Of a stretch of 6,017 nucleotides of DNA, positions 1-4,682 are shown piece after piece. How positions within the stretch are numbered: position 1 is the stretch's first letter; each line of letters begins with the position of its first letter. A program made the translations under genes and the position numbers. The notes beneath the pieces were generated by a model. The model was not told the DNA's origin, searched no databases, and saw nothing but the letters and a program-made list of their open reading frames with translations. The stretch lies in contig JBJXGF010000221.1 in assembly GCA_046153015.1 (NCBI GenBank), forward strand, positions 1-6,017. The letters run 5' to 3'. This DNA comes from JBJXGF01 sp046153015 (lineage in GTDB: Bacteria; Actinomycetota; Acidimicrobiia; Acidimicrobiales; CAIXPF01).

Positions 1-122
1 TGCGATTCGTGCGCGGCCCAGTAGGCCCCGAATTCGCAGTACACGCAGCGGCCGGCCGTGTCGGTGGCGCCGGGCTCGCCGCACTCGACGCAGAAGCGTT
101 CGGTTTCGTCGTGGCCGGCCAT
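1..122 (-). CDS. Zinc-ribbon protein, C-terminally truncated by the window edge
   Basis: Only the first 40 codons are inside the window. The ATG at 122 overlaps the stop of the upstream 233-aa gene (ATGA), and GAGG sits 8 nt before it (GAGGTCGCATG-ATG), so translational coupling is likely. The visible peptide starts MAGHDETERF and has two CxxC knuckles, C11-x2-C14 and C26-x2-C29, separated by a Gly/Thr/Asp loop. That spacing is typical of a treble-clef or rubredoxin-like zinc ribbon. Such small zinc ribbons can bind DNA, RNA or protein, and nothing here says which. The gene is the last visible member of the minus-strand string that starts at 1292. The rest of the protein is unseen, so the ribbon may be an N-terminal module of something larger. 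Confidence 0.72.
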   Translation of the reverse strand, partial: MAGHDETERFCVECGEPGATDTAGRCVYCEFGAYWAAHES

Positions 123-823
123 CATGCGACCTCTTTCGTGTCGAGGGTTTCGAGGGCGTCGAGTTCGGCGAGAGCTGCGCCCGGTTCGGTGAGGAGAAGC
201 CCGGCGGGTATCGGGCGGTTGAACGCTGGGCGGAGCCAGCCGGTGAGGGTTCCGCGGCCGCGGCCACGGTCGAGGATTTCGAGGTCGGCCCAGCCGCCGG
301 CGGCTTCGAGGGCTTGGGCGGCGGCGGCGAGGTCGGCGACGGTTTGCCCGCGGGCGGCGCGTACCTGCCAGACGAGCCCTGCGCCGCCGGCGACGACTCG
401 GCCGCCGCGGATGGCGGGGAGCCATTCGACTACGGGGCGGCGGTCGCGGGTGGCTGAGGGGCGGCCCCAGGCGGGGCGTTCGTCTTTGACGGCGAGCCCG
501 GCGGAGCGGGCGATGGACGGCCACGCGCACCGCCACCAGATGCGGCGGGCGGTGCGGCCGATCCAACCGGGCCGCGGGTAGTAGCCGGCGAGGTTCGCGG
601 CGATGGCGGCGAGACATGGGGCGACGAGGATGGCGTAGCCGGCGAGCGAGCCGTGCACGGCGGCGGCGAACCCTGCGACCCAGACGGCCACGCCGAAGGG
701 GAGCAGGATGACGGCCGGCCCGTAGCGGCGGATAAGGAGCCCGAGGCGGGTGGGGCCGGGCTGCCGGGCGGTGACGACCACCACCGCGGCAGCGCCGGCG
801 GCAAGGATGCCGAGCAGGATCAT
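122..823 (-). CDS. Three-TM membrane protein resembling the N-terminal region of an FtsK/TraSA-type translocase
   Basis: This is a 233-aa protein with an ATG start that overlaps the stop of the upstream gene (ATGA at 820-823). Hydrophobic segments at about residues 2-19, 34-56 and 59-81 look like three membrane spans. An Arg/Trp-rich juxtamembrane stretch follows (RRIWWRCAWPS, about 93-103). A soluble alpha/beta part of about 130 residues contains LVWQVRAARGQTVADLAAAAQ (about 150-170) and a GWLRPAFNRPIP segment (about 195-206). TM segments followed by a 'vR...GQT..DL..AA..L' region is the pattern of the part before the ATPase in actinobacterial FtsK/SpoIIIE-like conjugative translocases. No Walker A or B motif is present, and the protein ends where the motor domain would normally begin. 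It may be a separate membrane subunit of a transfer apparatus or a split remnant. The family assignment rests on pattern recognition only; that it is a membrane protein is secure. Confidence 0.6.
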   Translation of the reverse strand: MILLGILAAGAAAVVVVTARQPGPTRLGLLIRRYGPAVILLPFGVAVWVAGFAAAVHGSLAGYAILVAPCLAAIAANLAGYYPRPGWIGRTARRIWWRCAWPSIARSAGLAVKDERPAWGRPSATRDRRPVVEWLPAIRGGRVVAGGAGLVWQVRAARGQTVADLAAAAQALEAAGGWADLEILDRGRGRGTLTGWLRPAFNRPIPAGLLLTEPGAALAELDALETLDTKEVA

Positions 824-1047
824 TCCGGGACCCGGGTGATCGTCAGCGGCTCACCGATCTCGGTGGTCGTGGTTTCGGCGGCGGGGATGAACTTCTCGCC
901 GCGGAGGTCGCCGAGCTGGAACCAGGAGCGGCCGAACAGGAGCAGCGCGAGAAGCGCCAGGAGGAGCGCCAGGGCGGCGAGGGCGACGACTGCGGGACTC
1001 GACCAGCGGGTCCCGAGCGAGTAGTGGCGGCCGGGCGGGCGGTTCAT
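820..1047 (-). CDS. Small single-pass membrane protein, function unknown
   Basis: This 75-aa protein has a short basic N-terminus (MNRPPGRHYSLGTRW), one strongly hydrophobic Ala/Leu segment at about residues 18-39, and a polar 35-residue tail with a TTTTE run. The positive-inside rule predicts a cytoplasmic N-terminus and an external tail. It overlaps the genes on both sides by 4 nt (ATGA at 1044-1047 and 820-823), so it is probably translated together with the 82-aa and 233-aa proteins. The RBS is weak, which fits coupled translation. Small TM proteins next to a translocase-like gene are common in actinobacterial conjugative elements, and a role at the transfer complex is inference. I do not recognise a named family. 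Confidence 0.72.
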   Translation of the reverse strand: MNRPPGRHYSLGTRWSSPAVVALAALALLLALLALLLFGRSWFQLGDLRGEKFIPAAETTTTEIGEPLTITRVPE

Positions 1048-1292
1048 CGGGCGCTGCCGAACAGGCTCGGGCCGGACCAGCGGGTACCGGCCCAGGCGTC
1101 GAGCTGCGCGCCGTGCAGGTCAGACTCGTAGGTCAGCCAGGCCTTGGCCTGGCGGTACATGCGGTCGGCGCGGGCTTCGGCGGCGGTCTTTGTGCAACCG
1201 TGGCAGCCGGCGGCTTTCTCGGTGCTGCGCATCGCCTCGGCGAGGGCTTCGCGGGCGGCGGCGTGGAACAGGGACTCGGGAGCGGTAATCAT
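1044..1292 (-). CDS. 82-aa hypothetical protein with one CxxC motif
   Basis: The protein starts MITAPESLFHAAAREALAEA and is mostly helical and charged. It carries a single CxxC (C30-H-G-C33) in the middle and ends in a Trp/Gly/Ser-rich tail (WAGTRWSGPS). The ATG at 1292 follows a purine-rich stretch (ACGAGAGA), a modest RBS. It is the first gene after the hairpin at 1333-1363, so it begins a new segment of the minus-strand set. Its stop overlaps the start of the 75-aa TM protein (ATGA). A single CxxC could bind metal only with other ligands or as a dimer. No function can be assigned. The tight coupling to membrane-protein genes supports it as a real gene. Confidence 0.68.
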   Translation of the reverse strand: MITAPESLFHAAAREALAEAMRSTEKAAGCHGCTKTAAEARADRMYRQAKAWLTYESDLHGAQLDAWAGTRWSGPSLFGSAR

Positions 1293-1332
1293 GGGTGTGT
1301 CTCTCGTTTCTGATGATGGGGGCGGGGACTTC

Positions 1333-1363
1333 GGGCCAGCAGGGCGGGCAACCCTGCTGGCCC
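1333..1363 (-). terminator. Strong hairpin between minus-strand genes, probable terminator or attenuator
   Basis: A perfect 12-bp stem (GGGCCAGCAGGG at 1333-1344, complement at 1352-1363) closes a 7-nt loop. It starts 8 nt beyond the TAA of the 61-aa gene and lies 40 nt before the next start at 1292. There is no U-tract on the minus strand, which is common for actinobacterial terminators. It may end or reduce transcription between the 225/61-aa pair and the downstream membrane genes, or act as an mRNA-stabilising stem. A stem works on either strand, so direction is inferred from the flanking genes. Confidence 0.65.
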
Positions 1364-1370
1364 TTCACGG

Positions 1371-1556
1371 TTAGGGGGCTAGGGCGTCGAGGATGAACCG
1401 GCGGAGCTGCTCGACGTCGAGGCCTTCAGCGTCGGGCGACCAGTAGGCCTGTTCGATTTCGGCGGTGCGTGGGTGGTCGATCGGGCAGCGGCCGCCGGAG
1501 CGGATGGTGAGCACCACGGCAGCCTCGAGGTAGGAGACCGGCTCCATGCCGGTCAC
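1371..1556 (-). CDS. 61-aa hypothetical protein coupled to the 225-aa gene
   Basis: The GTG at 1556 overlaps the stop of the upstream gene as GTGA, the same arrangement seen at most junctions in this window, and gives 61 aa (VTGMEPVSYLEAA...). An alternative ATG at 1547 gives 58 aa. Neither has a convincing Shine-Dalgarno sequence, so coupling to the upstream gene favours the GTG. The protein is acidic, with a short hydrophobic strand (EAAVVLTIRSGG), one Cys (GRCPIDHP) and a helical C-terminus (LDVEQLRRFILDALAP). No family is recognised. The larger frame extending to 1931 is rejected because it would overlap the 225-aa gene for hundreds of bases and reads as Arg/Pro-rich noise there. Confidence 0.6.
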   Translation of the reverse strand: MTGMEPVSYLEAAVVLTIRSGGRCPIDHPRTAEIEQAYWSPDAEGLDVEQLRRFILDALAP

Positions 1557-2230
1557 CCGGCGGCCGCGTCGGCGGTCGCGTCGGCGGCGGCTGCGGTGGG
1601 GGTGGTGCGCCGGCGGGCCGGTTCGGGCGTGTCCAGGTCGAGCGCCTTGAGCCGCCAGTCGGCCTTCACATACCGGCCGATGTCCTCGCGGTCGGGGACC
1701 GACAGGACGGCGACGAGCCCTTCGGCGACGATCACGGAGCCCGGCGCGATCTTCGGGTCGGGTTCGGCGGGGACGGTCAGCTCGACGGTGCGCCCGTCGG
1801 GGTCGTACTTGTGGTCCGGGGGGAACATGGCGGTGGCGATCCAGTCGCCGCGCTCGCTCTTCTTGCCGGCGATGAGCCGCATACCGGCCGGGAGCACAAC
1901 CGGGATGCCGCGGCTCTCCAGTGTCGGCCACTCGTCGGTGCCGGTGAGCTGGTCGCAGTAGAGGGTGATGGCTGAGCTGGCGTTACCGGGCCGACCGGAC
2001 CTGTAGTAGCGGCGGAGGCGAACGTCGTCGCCGGCGACGAGGACGGGCCCGAGGTCGCCGGTGTAGGGACGGGTCGTGCGAACGCGGATCTCCACGCCGC
2101 CCCGTTCGGACGGGACGAGCAAACGGCCGGTGTAGATCAACTCGCCGGTCTGCTCCGCCACCTTCTGTTGGACGGCTTCGACGAGGACGGCGGGCCCGAA
2201 CTTGGGCATGTCGATGCGGATGACTTGCAT
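1553..2230 (-). CDS. 225-aa hypothetical protein, beta-rich, first gene of the leftward set
   Basis: The start is well supported: ATG at 2230 with AGGAG 9 nt upstream. The protein (MQVIRIDMPKFGPAVLVEAV...) is soluble, with many short hydrophobic/polar alternations (GVEIRVRTTRP, GIPVVLPAGMRL, GRTVELTVPAE, GSVIVAEGLVAVLSVPD) that suggest a largely beta fold. A low-complexity tail rich in Ala, Thr and Pro spans about residues 201-225. There are no TM segments, no signal peptide and no catalytic motif that I recognise. Its place right after the divergent control region, opposite the HTH gene, makes it the first gene of a transcript that may reach the membrane genes further left if the hairpin at 1333-1363 is read through. 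The function is unknown and I do not assign a family. Confidence 0.8.
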   Translation of the reverse strand: MQVIRIDMPKFGPAVLVEAVQQKVAEQTGELIYTGRLLVPSERGGVEIRVRTTRPYTGDLGPVLVAGDDVRLRRYYRSGRPGNASSAITLYCDQLTGTDEWPTLESRGIPVVLPAGMRLIAGKKSERGDWIATAMFPPDHKYDPDGRTVELTVPAEPDPKIAPGSVIVAEGLVAVLSVPDREDIGRYVKADWRLKALDLDTPEPARRRTTPTAAAADATADAAAG

Positions 2231-2251
2231 GGGTGGTGGCTCCTGTTGAGC

Positions 2252-2268
2252 GGCCCCCGATGGGGGCC
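2252..2268 (-). promoter_or_regulatory. Short hairpin in the 5' leader of the 225-aa gene
   Basis: A 7-bp stem (GGCCCCC, loop GAT, GGGGGCC) lies 22 nt upstream of the ATG and 8 nt before the AGGAG Shine-Dalgarno as read on the minus strand. It could insulate the RBS or act as a leader stem. No ligand-binding architecture is visible, so this is not called a riboswitch. Confidence 0.4.
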
Positions 2269-2276
2269 TCCTGGGC

Positions 2277-2303
2277 TGTAGCCTCTCCCTTTGAGCGGCT
2301 ACA
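2277..2303. promoter_or_regulatory. Inverted repeat in the divergent control region (operator or leader stem)
   Basis: TGTAGCC at 2277-2283 is repeated inverted as GGCTACA at 2297-2303, with a 13-nt spacer. It lies just downstream of the predicted leftward -10 at 2311-2316, close to the expected transcription start. That position suits a repressor operator, and it could equally form a stem in the leader RNA. The spacer contains one of three TTGAG-type repeats. Confidence 0.4.
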
Positions 2304-2310
2304 CCTACTC

Positions 2311-2339
2311 ACCATAGAGCCTCTCAATCTGAGAAGCAA
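2311..2339 (-). promoter_or_regulatory. Predicted leftward promoter with an internal dyad
   Basis: On the minus strand TTGCTT (2334-2339) and TATGGT (2311-2316) are separated by exactly 17 nt, a sigma-70-like arrangement with partial matches to TTGACA and TATAAT. A dyad, TCTCA-ATC-TGAGA (2322-2334), fills most of the spacer, so a protein bound there would compete with RNA polymerase. The 61-aa and 225-aa genes are the obvious targets. The assignment comes from sequence inspection only. Confidence 0.45.
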
Positions 2340-2369
2340 TAGTCTGGGAGTGATTGAGTTGCAGGCAGG

Positions 2370-2382
2370 TACGGTTTGCCCC
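2370..2382 (+). promoter_or_regulatory. Possible -10 element for a leaderless HTH transcript
   Basis: TACGGT (2370-2375) ends 7 nt before the ATG at 2383. That spacing would start the RNA at or next to the A of the start codon. No good Shine-Dalgarno precedes the ATG and no clear -35 is seen. The same geometry (TACAAT, 7 nt, GTG) occurs upstream of the RHH gene at 5539. Confidence 0.35.
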
Positions 2383-2649
2383 ATGAGCATGAGACCCTTG
2401 CAAGAGGCGCTGATGGCCAGCGCTGGGGAACGAGCGGCCGTGCTCGACTACCTCAAGGCGCACGCACCTCACGACGCGGACCCGCTCATGGTGGTGGCCT
2501 ACTGGGCGGCGATAGCCGACCTCGCGAGGGACTTGCTGCAAGAAGCTGGGGAACAAGCCAGAGCGAAGGGGCACACCTGGTCAGCGATCGGCCTCGCCTA
2601 CGGGTTTCGGTCACCAAGCGCTGCATCGCGGAAGTTCGGGCGCAGCTAA
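2383..2649 (+). CDS. Small helix-turn-helix DNA-binding protein
   Basis: This 88-aa protein is the only convincing plus-strand gene. The N-terminal two thirds is helical and Ala/Leu-rich (MSMRPLQEALMASAGERAAV...). The C-terminus (about residues 64-86) reads HTWSAIGLAYGFRSPSAASRKFG, close to the actinobacterial HTH signature in which a 'tWaeIG..lG.trqaA..rFg' segment forms the recognition unit. The frame continues open upstream to 2233, but that extension covers the control region. The ATG at 2383 is preferred, and a second ATG two codons later is also possible. It diverges from the 225-aa gene and is followed by a strong hairpin. A role as regulator of the divergent promoters is inferred from domain and position. 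Base composition is slightly less GC-rich than its neighbours. Confidence 0.72.
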   Translation: MSMRPLQEALMASAGERAAVLDYLKAHAPHDADPLMVVAYWAAIADLARDLLQEAGEQARAKGHTWSAIGLAYGFRSPSAASRKFGRS

Positions 2650-2664
2650 CTGGCGAGGAACACG

Positions 2665-2704
2665 GCAGCGGCCCCCTCGGCCTCTAGTCCGGGGGGGCCG
2701 TTGC
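2665..2704 (+). terminator. Probable terminator of the HTH gene
   Basis: A stem of about 12 bp with one G-T wobble pairs 2665-2676 with 2693-2704 around a 16-nt loop, starting 15 nt after the TAA at 2649. The core is CGGCCCCC against GGGGGCCG. No T-tract follows. Its position right behind the only plus-strand gene supports a terminator role. Confidence 0.55.
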
Positions 2705-2763
2705 GCGTCGGCGGGGCGGGCGGGCGGACCGACCCCAGCGATCTAGGCGGCGGTGGTGCGCCG

Positions 2764-2840
2764 TGCCTTGCCCTGTGTGGGTAGCTGTGGGCTACCGGGA
2801 TGCCTCCGGCGGATCACACCGCCGGAGGTCACCCGCTAAC
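2764..2840. repeat. Double-hairpin repeat, copy A
   Basis: This 77-bp unit matches copy B at 2900-2975, starting at TGCCTTGCCCTGTGT and ending at AGGTCACCCGCTAAC. It contains two hairpins in series. The first is GGTAGC/GCTACC (2780-2785 with 2791-2796, 5-nt loop). The second is a perfect 10-bp stem, CCTCCGGCGG with CCGCCGGAGG (2803-2812 with 2819-2828, loop ATCACA). The unit lies in the gap between two convergent genes. It could be a bidirectional terminator, an RNA element or a protein-binding site. No coding role is supported. Confidence 0.7.
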
Positions 2841-2899
2841 CCCTGCCCTGCCTAGCTGTGCCCCGCCCTGCCCTGCCCAGCCCAGCCACGCCATGCCAT
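2841..2899. repeat. C-rich degenerate short repeats with a G-quadruplex motif on the minus strand
   Basis: The spacer between the two double-hairpin copies is made of reiterated CCCTG/CCCAG/CCATG-like units on the plus strand. At 2861-2883 the minus strand has five runs of three or more G separated by one or two bases (GGG-CT-GGG-CA-GGG-CA-GGG-C-GGGG), a textbook intramolecular G-quadruplex pattern with very short loops. Whether it folds in the cell is unknown. Confidence 0.6.
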
Positions 2900-2975
2900 T
2901 GCCTTGCCCTGTGTTGGTAGCCGGAGCTACCGGAACGCCCCCCGAGGATCACTCCCCGGGAGGTCACCCGCTAAC
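2900..2975. repeat. Double-hairpin repeat, copy B
   Basis: This 76-bp unit is the second copy of the element at 2764-2840. The first hairpin keeps the identical 6-bp stem GGTAGC/GCTACC (2916-2921 with 2926-2931) but has a different 4-nt loop, CGGA. In the second hairpin (2938-2947 with 2954-2963, loop ATCACT) one pair has changed on both sides (G-C in copy A, C-G here) and two pairs are broken (C-A and A-C). The tail AGGTCACCCGCTAAC is identical. It ends 11 nt before the stop codon of the WhiB-like gene, so it lies in that gene's 3' region. Confidence 0.7.
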
Positions 2976-2986
2976 TGCTGCGTACT

Positions 2987-3349
2987 CTAGGCGGCGGTGC
3001 GCCCTCGGCGGCGGGTTATCTGCCGGGCGCGGAGGGCGGTGCCGCCCCAAAGCCCTTCGAGCTGCGGGTCGGCGAGCGCGTACTCGGCGCACTCGCGGTT
3101 CACGGGGCAGCTGGCGCAGAGGGCGATGACCCGACGGTGCGCCTCGGGCGACCGGGACCCGAAGAAGGCGTCGCAGCCTGTCCCGCGGCACGCTGCTCGT
3201 TGCTGCCAGGCGGGGCGGCGGGCGGCGAGCCGGACGAGCAGGTCGGCGAGTTCGAGCTCGGCGACCCGGGCGACCGGGTCGGACGTATCGGCTTCGAGCG
3301 CCAGGTCGGCGCGTACCCATCGCACGCGGTTCAGGCTATAGCGCGGCAC
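2987..3349 (-). CDS. WhiB-family iron-sulfur regulatory protein
   Basis: This 120-aa protein has the full WhiB signature. Cysteines at 54, 78, 81 and 87 give C-x23-C-x2-C-x5-C for a [4Fe-4S] cluster, and C59 is an extra cysteine. GLWGG at 99-103 is the family turn motif, followed by a basic tail (RARQITRRRGR) that contacts DNA. DAFFG at 60-64 also fits the family. WhiB proteins bind the housekeeping sigma factor and change transcription, and actinophages carry their own copies. The N-terminal extension of about 50 residues is not diagnostic. The start is GTG at 3349, with a G-rich run a few bases upstream as a poor RBS; both lie inside a large hairpin (3349-3390). It follows the prohead protease by 78 nt, so it may be transcribed with it or separately. 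The subfamily cannot be named. Confidence 0.9.
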   Translation of the reverse strand: MPRYSLNRVRWVRADLALEADTSDPVARVAELELADLLVRLAARRPAWQQRAACRGTGCDAFFGSRSPEAHRRVIALCASCPVNRECAEYALADPQLEGLWGGTALRARQITRRRGRTAA

Positions 3350-3390
3350 CGCCCCCGCGCCCGGGAACAGGAGAACCGGGCGGGGGGCGG
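3349..3390 (-). promoter_or_regulatory. Large hairpin over the RBS and start codon of the WhiB-like gene
   Basis: Bases 3349-3364 pair with 3376-3390 in a 15-bp GC stem with a single bulged G at 3357 and an 11-nt loop. On the minus strand the hairpin begins 38 nt after the protease stop (3428), and its last paired base is the first base of the WhiB GTG. It could be a terminator for the cassette upstream, a block to WhiB translation, or both. No U-tract follows. Confidence 0.6.
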
Positions 3391-3427
3391 TACGCTGCGC
3401 CGCTGCGAGGTGTCGGCCGACGCAGAA

Positions 3428-4075
3428 CTAGCGGGCGACGCCGCGAAGGACGAGGAGCCGCCTGCGGACCGCGGGATCGGACATGGCACGACGGCGGCGT
3501 GCCGGTGCGGGTCTCGATCCGGGCCCACGCCCAGCCGGCCCCGGGGCCACCACAGCGCTCGTGTTGGGGTAGGCGGGCGCCGGCGTCAAACCCGCTTCGA
3601 CCAGGTCGATCTTGAGCAGCTCGCGGCGATCGCCAGTCGCCGACCACTTGTCGCCGCCCTCGGGCACGCGGAATGCGAAGCTCTGGCCGTACAACCCGCG
3701 TTGAGCGCCCCGTACGAGCAGCTCGGTCGCGGCCGCCCTGAAGATGTACCCGCGGCCAAACAAGCCCTCGTTGCGTTCTTCGAGCTCGGTCCACCAGCCG
3801 ACCGGGCACATGCCGATCGTGTCCCGGCCGTGGCTGGCTTGCATGAGCACGCGGCCGGCTCCGGTGCGGGCGATCGACGCGGCGAACGCGCCCTTCCGGA
3901 TGGACTCGGTGAACCGGCGGCCGCCCTCAACGATCGTCGTCGGCGTGTTGAACCTGGCGATCCACCCTTCGACCGGATGGTCGCCGGACGGGTGATGCGA
4001 TTCGGAGACGGTGGGGCGTTCGTCGGCGCGGCCGGCGACAGCTGAACGCCATTCGAGCGGGCCGGCGGTTCTCAC
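3428..4075 (-). CDS. HK97-family prohead (capsid maturation) protease
   Basis: This 215-aa protein carries the conserved features of the phage prohead protease family (U35, HK97 gp4-like), which cleaves capsid and scaffold parts during head assembly. In order: GWIARFNTPT (37-46), a 'F-x-E-x-I-x-x-GAF' segment (RFTESIRKGAF, 54-64), the catalytic His region ASHGRDTIG (His82), the catalytic Ser region YGQSFAFRV (Ser132), and LVEAGLTPAPAYPNT (158-172) with Glu160 as probable third catalytic residue. About 35 residues after the core form a Pro/Arg-rich tail. The GTG at 4075 overlaps the stop of the RHH-like gene as GTGA and has only a weak AGG before it. The core is complete, so the enzyme looks intact. 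Oddly, no capsid gene follows: a hairpin and a WhiB-like gene do. Confidence 0.88.
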   Translation of the reverse strand: MRTAGPLEWRSAVAGRADERPTVSESHHPSGDHPVEGWIARFNTPTTIVEGGRRFTESIRKGAFAASIARTGAGRVLMQASHGRDTIGMCPVGWWTELEERNEGLFGRGYIFRAAATELLVRGAQRGLYGQSFAFRVPEGGDKWSATGDRRELLKIDLVEAGLTPAPAYPNTSAVVAPGPAGRGPGSRPAPARRRRAMSDPAVRRRLLVLRGVAR

Positions 4076-4296
4076 GCTGCGCCTGGCCCGTCAGGGTTCA
4101 TCCGGCTCGGATGCCTGCGCATGCGGGTGTGCGGCACGACGCGCTCGTCGGCGTCGTCGGCCCGGGCGACGGTCGGGACGCTCAGTTCGAGCCATTCGCC
4201 GAGCAGTCCGGCGGCGAGTTCGGCGGCGGTGACGCCGTGGCGGGCGGCGCGCTGGTCGAGCTGGGCGAGCTGCTCGACGCTGAGATCCACGTTCAT
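4072..4296 (-). CDS. Small ribbon-helix-helix-like protein before the protease
   Basis: This 74-aa protein starts at ATG 4296, overlapping the stop of the 129-aa gene (ATGA) and preceded by AAGGA 10 nt upstream. The N-terminus, MNVDLSVEQLAQLDQRAARH followed by GVTAAELAAGLLGEWLEL, fits a ribbon-helix-helix fold: a short strand, an amphipathic helix, a G-V-T turn and a second helix. The remaining 35 residues are polar and basic (RVVPHTRMRRHPSR), without a clear domain. RHH proteins bind DNA as dimers and often regulate their own operon. A structural role in head assembly cannot be excluded given the overlap with the protease start. The longer frame to 4656 is an Arg/Pro-rich shadow of the 129-aa gene. 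Confidence 0.65.
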   Translation of the reverse strand: MNVDLSVEQLAQLDQRAARHGVTAAELAAGLLGEWLELSVPTVARADDADERVVPHTRMRRHPSRMNPDGPGAA

Positions 4297-4682
4297 CGGT
4301 TGAAGATCCTTCGGCGGGGGGCGGGGCGGGCGTCGGCGAGGGCCGCGGCTACGGCGGCCGCTACCTGCTCGTCGACGGTCGCCGGTTCGGGGGCGAGGAA
4401 CTGGGCGAGGGCGGCTTCGGCGCGGCCGACGGCGGCCAGCTCGCGGCGTTCGAGCTCCCGCTGGTCGGCGAGCCAAGCGGCGATCCGGCCGCGTTGGGCT
4501 CGGTGGGCGGCGACCGTCTCGGGCCAGCTCGGCAACCGGCCGTACTCGCGGGCCAGCGCAGGGAACTGGGCGGCGAGTTGGGCGTCCTCGGCCTGGAGCT
4601 GCGCGATCCGGATCCGGGCGGCGCCGAGCCGATCCTCGGCGGCTTCCAACGCGCATTCGAGGTCGCGGCGGCTAGACGGCAC
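4293..4682 (-). CDS. 129-aa helical, probable coiled-coil protein
   Basis: The start is GTG at 4682. A strong Shine-Dalgarno (GAGGAGG) lies 9 nt upstream, which overrules a longer open frame reaching ATG 4790. The start overlaps the end of the 141-aa gene by 11 nt. The protein (MPSSRRDLECALEAAEDRLG...) is rich in Ala, Glu, Arg, Gln and Leu with heptad-like spacing through most of its length (RIRIAQLQAEDAQLAAQF, ADQRELERRELAAVGRAEAA), suggesting coiled coil. It ends in a short basic tail (RPAPRRRIFNR). Its place two genes before the prohead protease makes a scaffold-like or head-assembly partner conceivable, but no homology supports this. Confidence 0.68.
   Translation of the reverse strand: MPSSRRDLECALEAAEDRLGAARIRIAQLQAEDAQLAAQFPALAREYGRLPSWPETVAAHRAQRGRIAAWLADQRELERRELAAVGRAEAALAQFLAPEPATVDEQVAAAVAAALADARPAPRRRIFNR

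Larger units (their letters stand above)
2742..2998. repeat. 13-bp direct repeat flanking the double-hairpin repeats
   Basis: TCTAGGCGGCGGT occurs at 2742-2754 and again at 2986-2998; the span given covers both copies. The right copy contains the TAG stop and last codons of the WhiB-like gene. The left copy has no gene. The similarity fades after the 13 bp through a shift (GGTGGTGCGCC against GGTGCGCC). This looks like a leftover of a local duplication that included the 3' end of that gene. Confidence 0.5.

Noticed and set aside
9..581. Long plus-strand open frame opposite the 233-aa membrane gene
   Set aside because: It is antisense to a gene with overlapping junctions and sensible TM segments. 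Its product is Arg/Ser/Ala-rich with no domain, typical of GC-rich shadow frames.
2709..2727. Plus-strand G-quadruplex (GGCGGGGCGGGCGGGCGG-like)
   Set aside because: Only three runs reach three G, so it is at best a weak two-layer motif in generally G-rich DNA.
2650..2986. CRISPR array
   Set aside because: There are only two repeat copies of about 77 bp with one spacer, and the internal hairpins and length do not fit a CRISPR repeat-spacer pattern.
2800..3129. Plus-strand open frame over the hairpin repeats, with an in-frame repeated peptide (DHTAGGHPLT / DHSPGGHPLT)
   Set aside because: The peptide repeat is a by-product of the DNA repeat. The frame has no RBS, starts inside copy A and runs into the antisense of the WhiB-like gene. 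The conserved hairpins explain the region better.
3137..4045. 302-aa plus-strand open frame opposite the WhiB and protease genes
   Set aside because: Longest frame in the window but antisense to two genes with clear family motifs. The translation has no recognisable domain.
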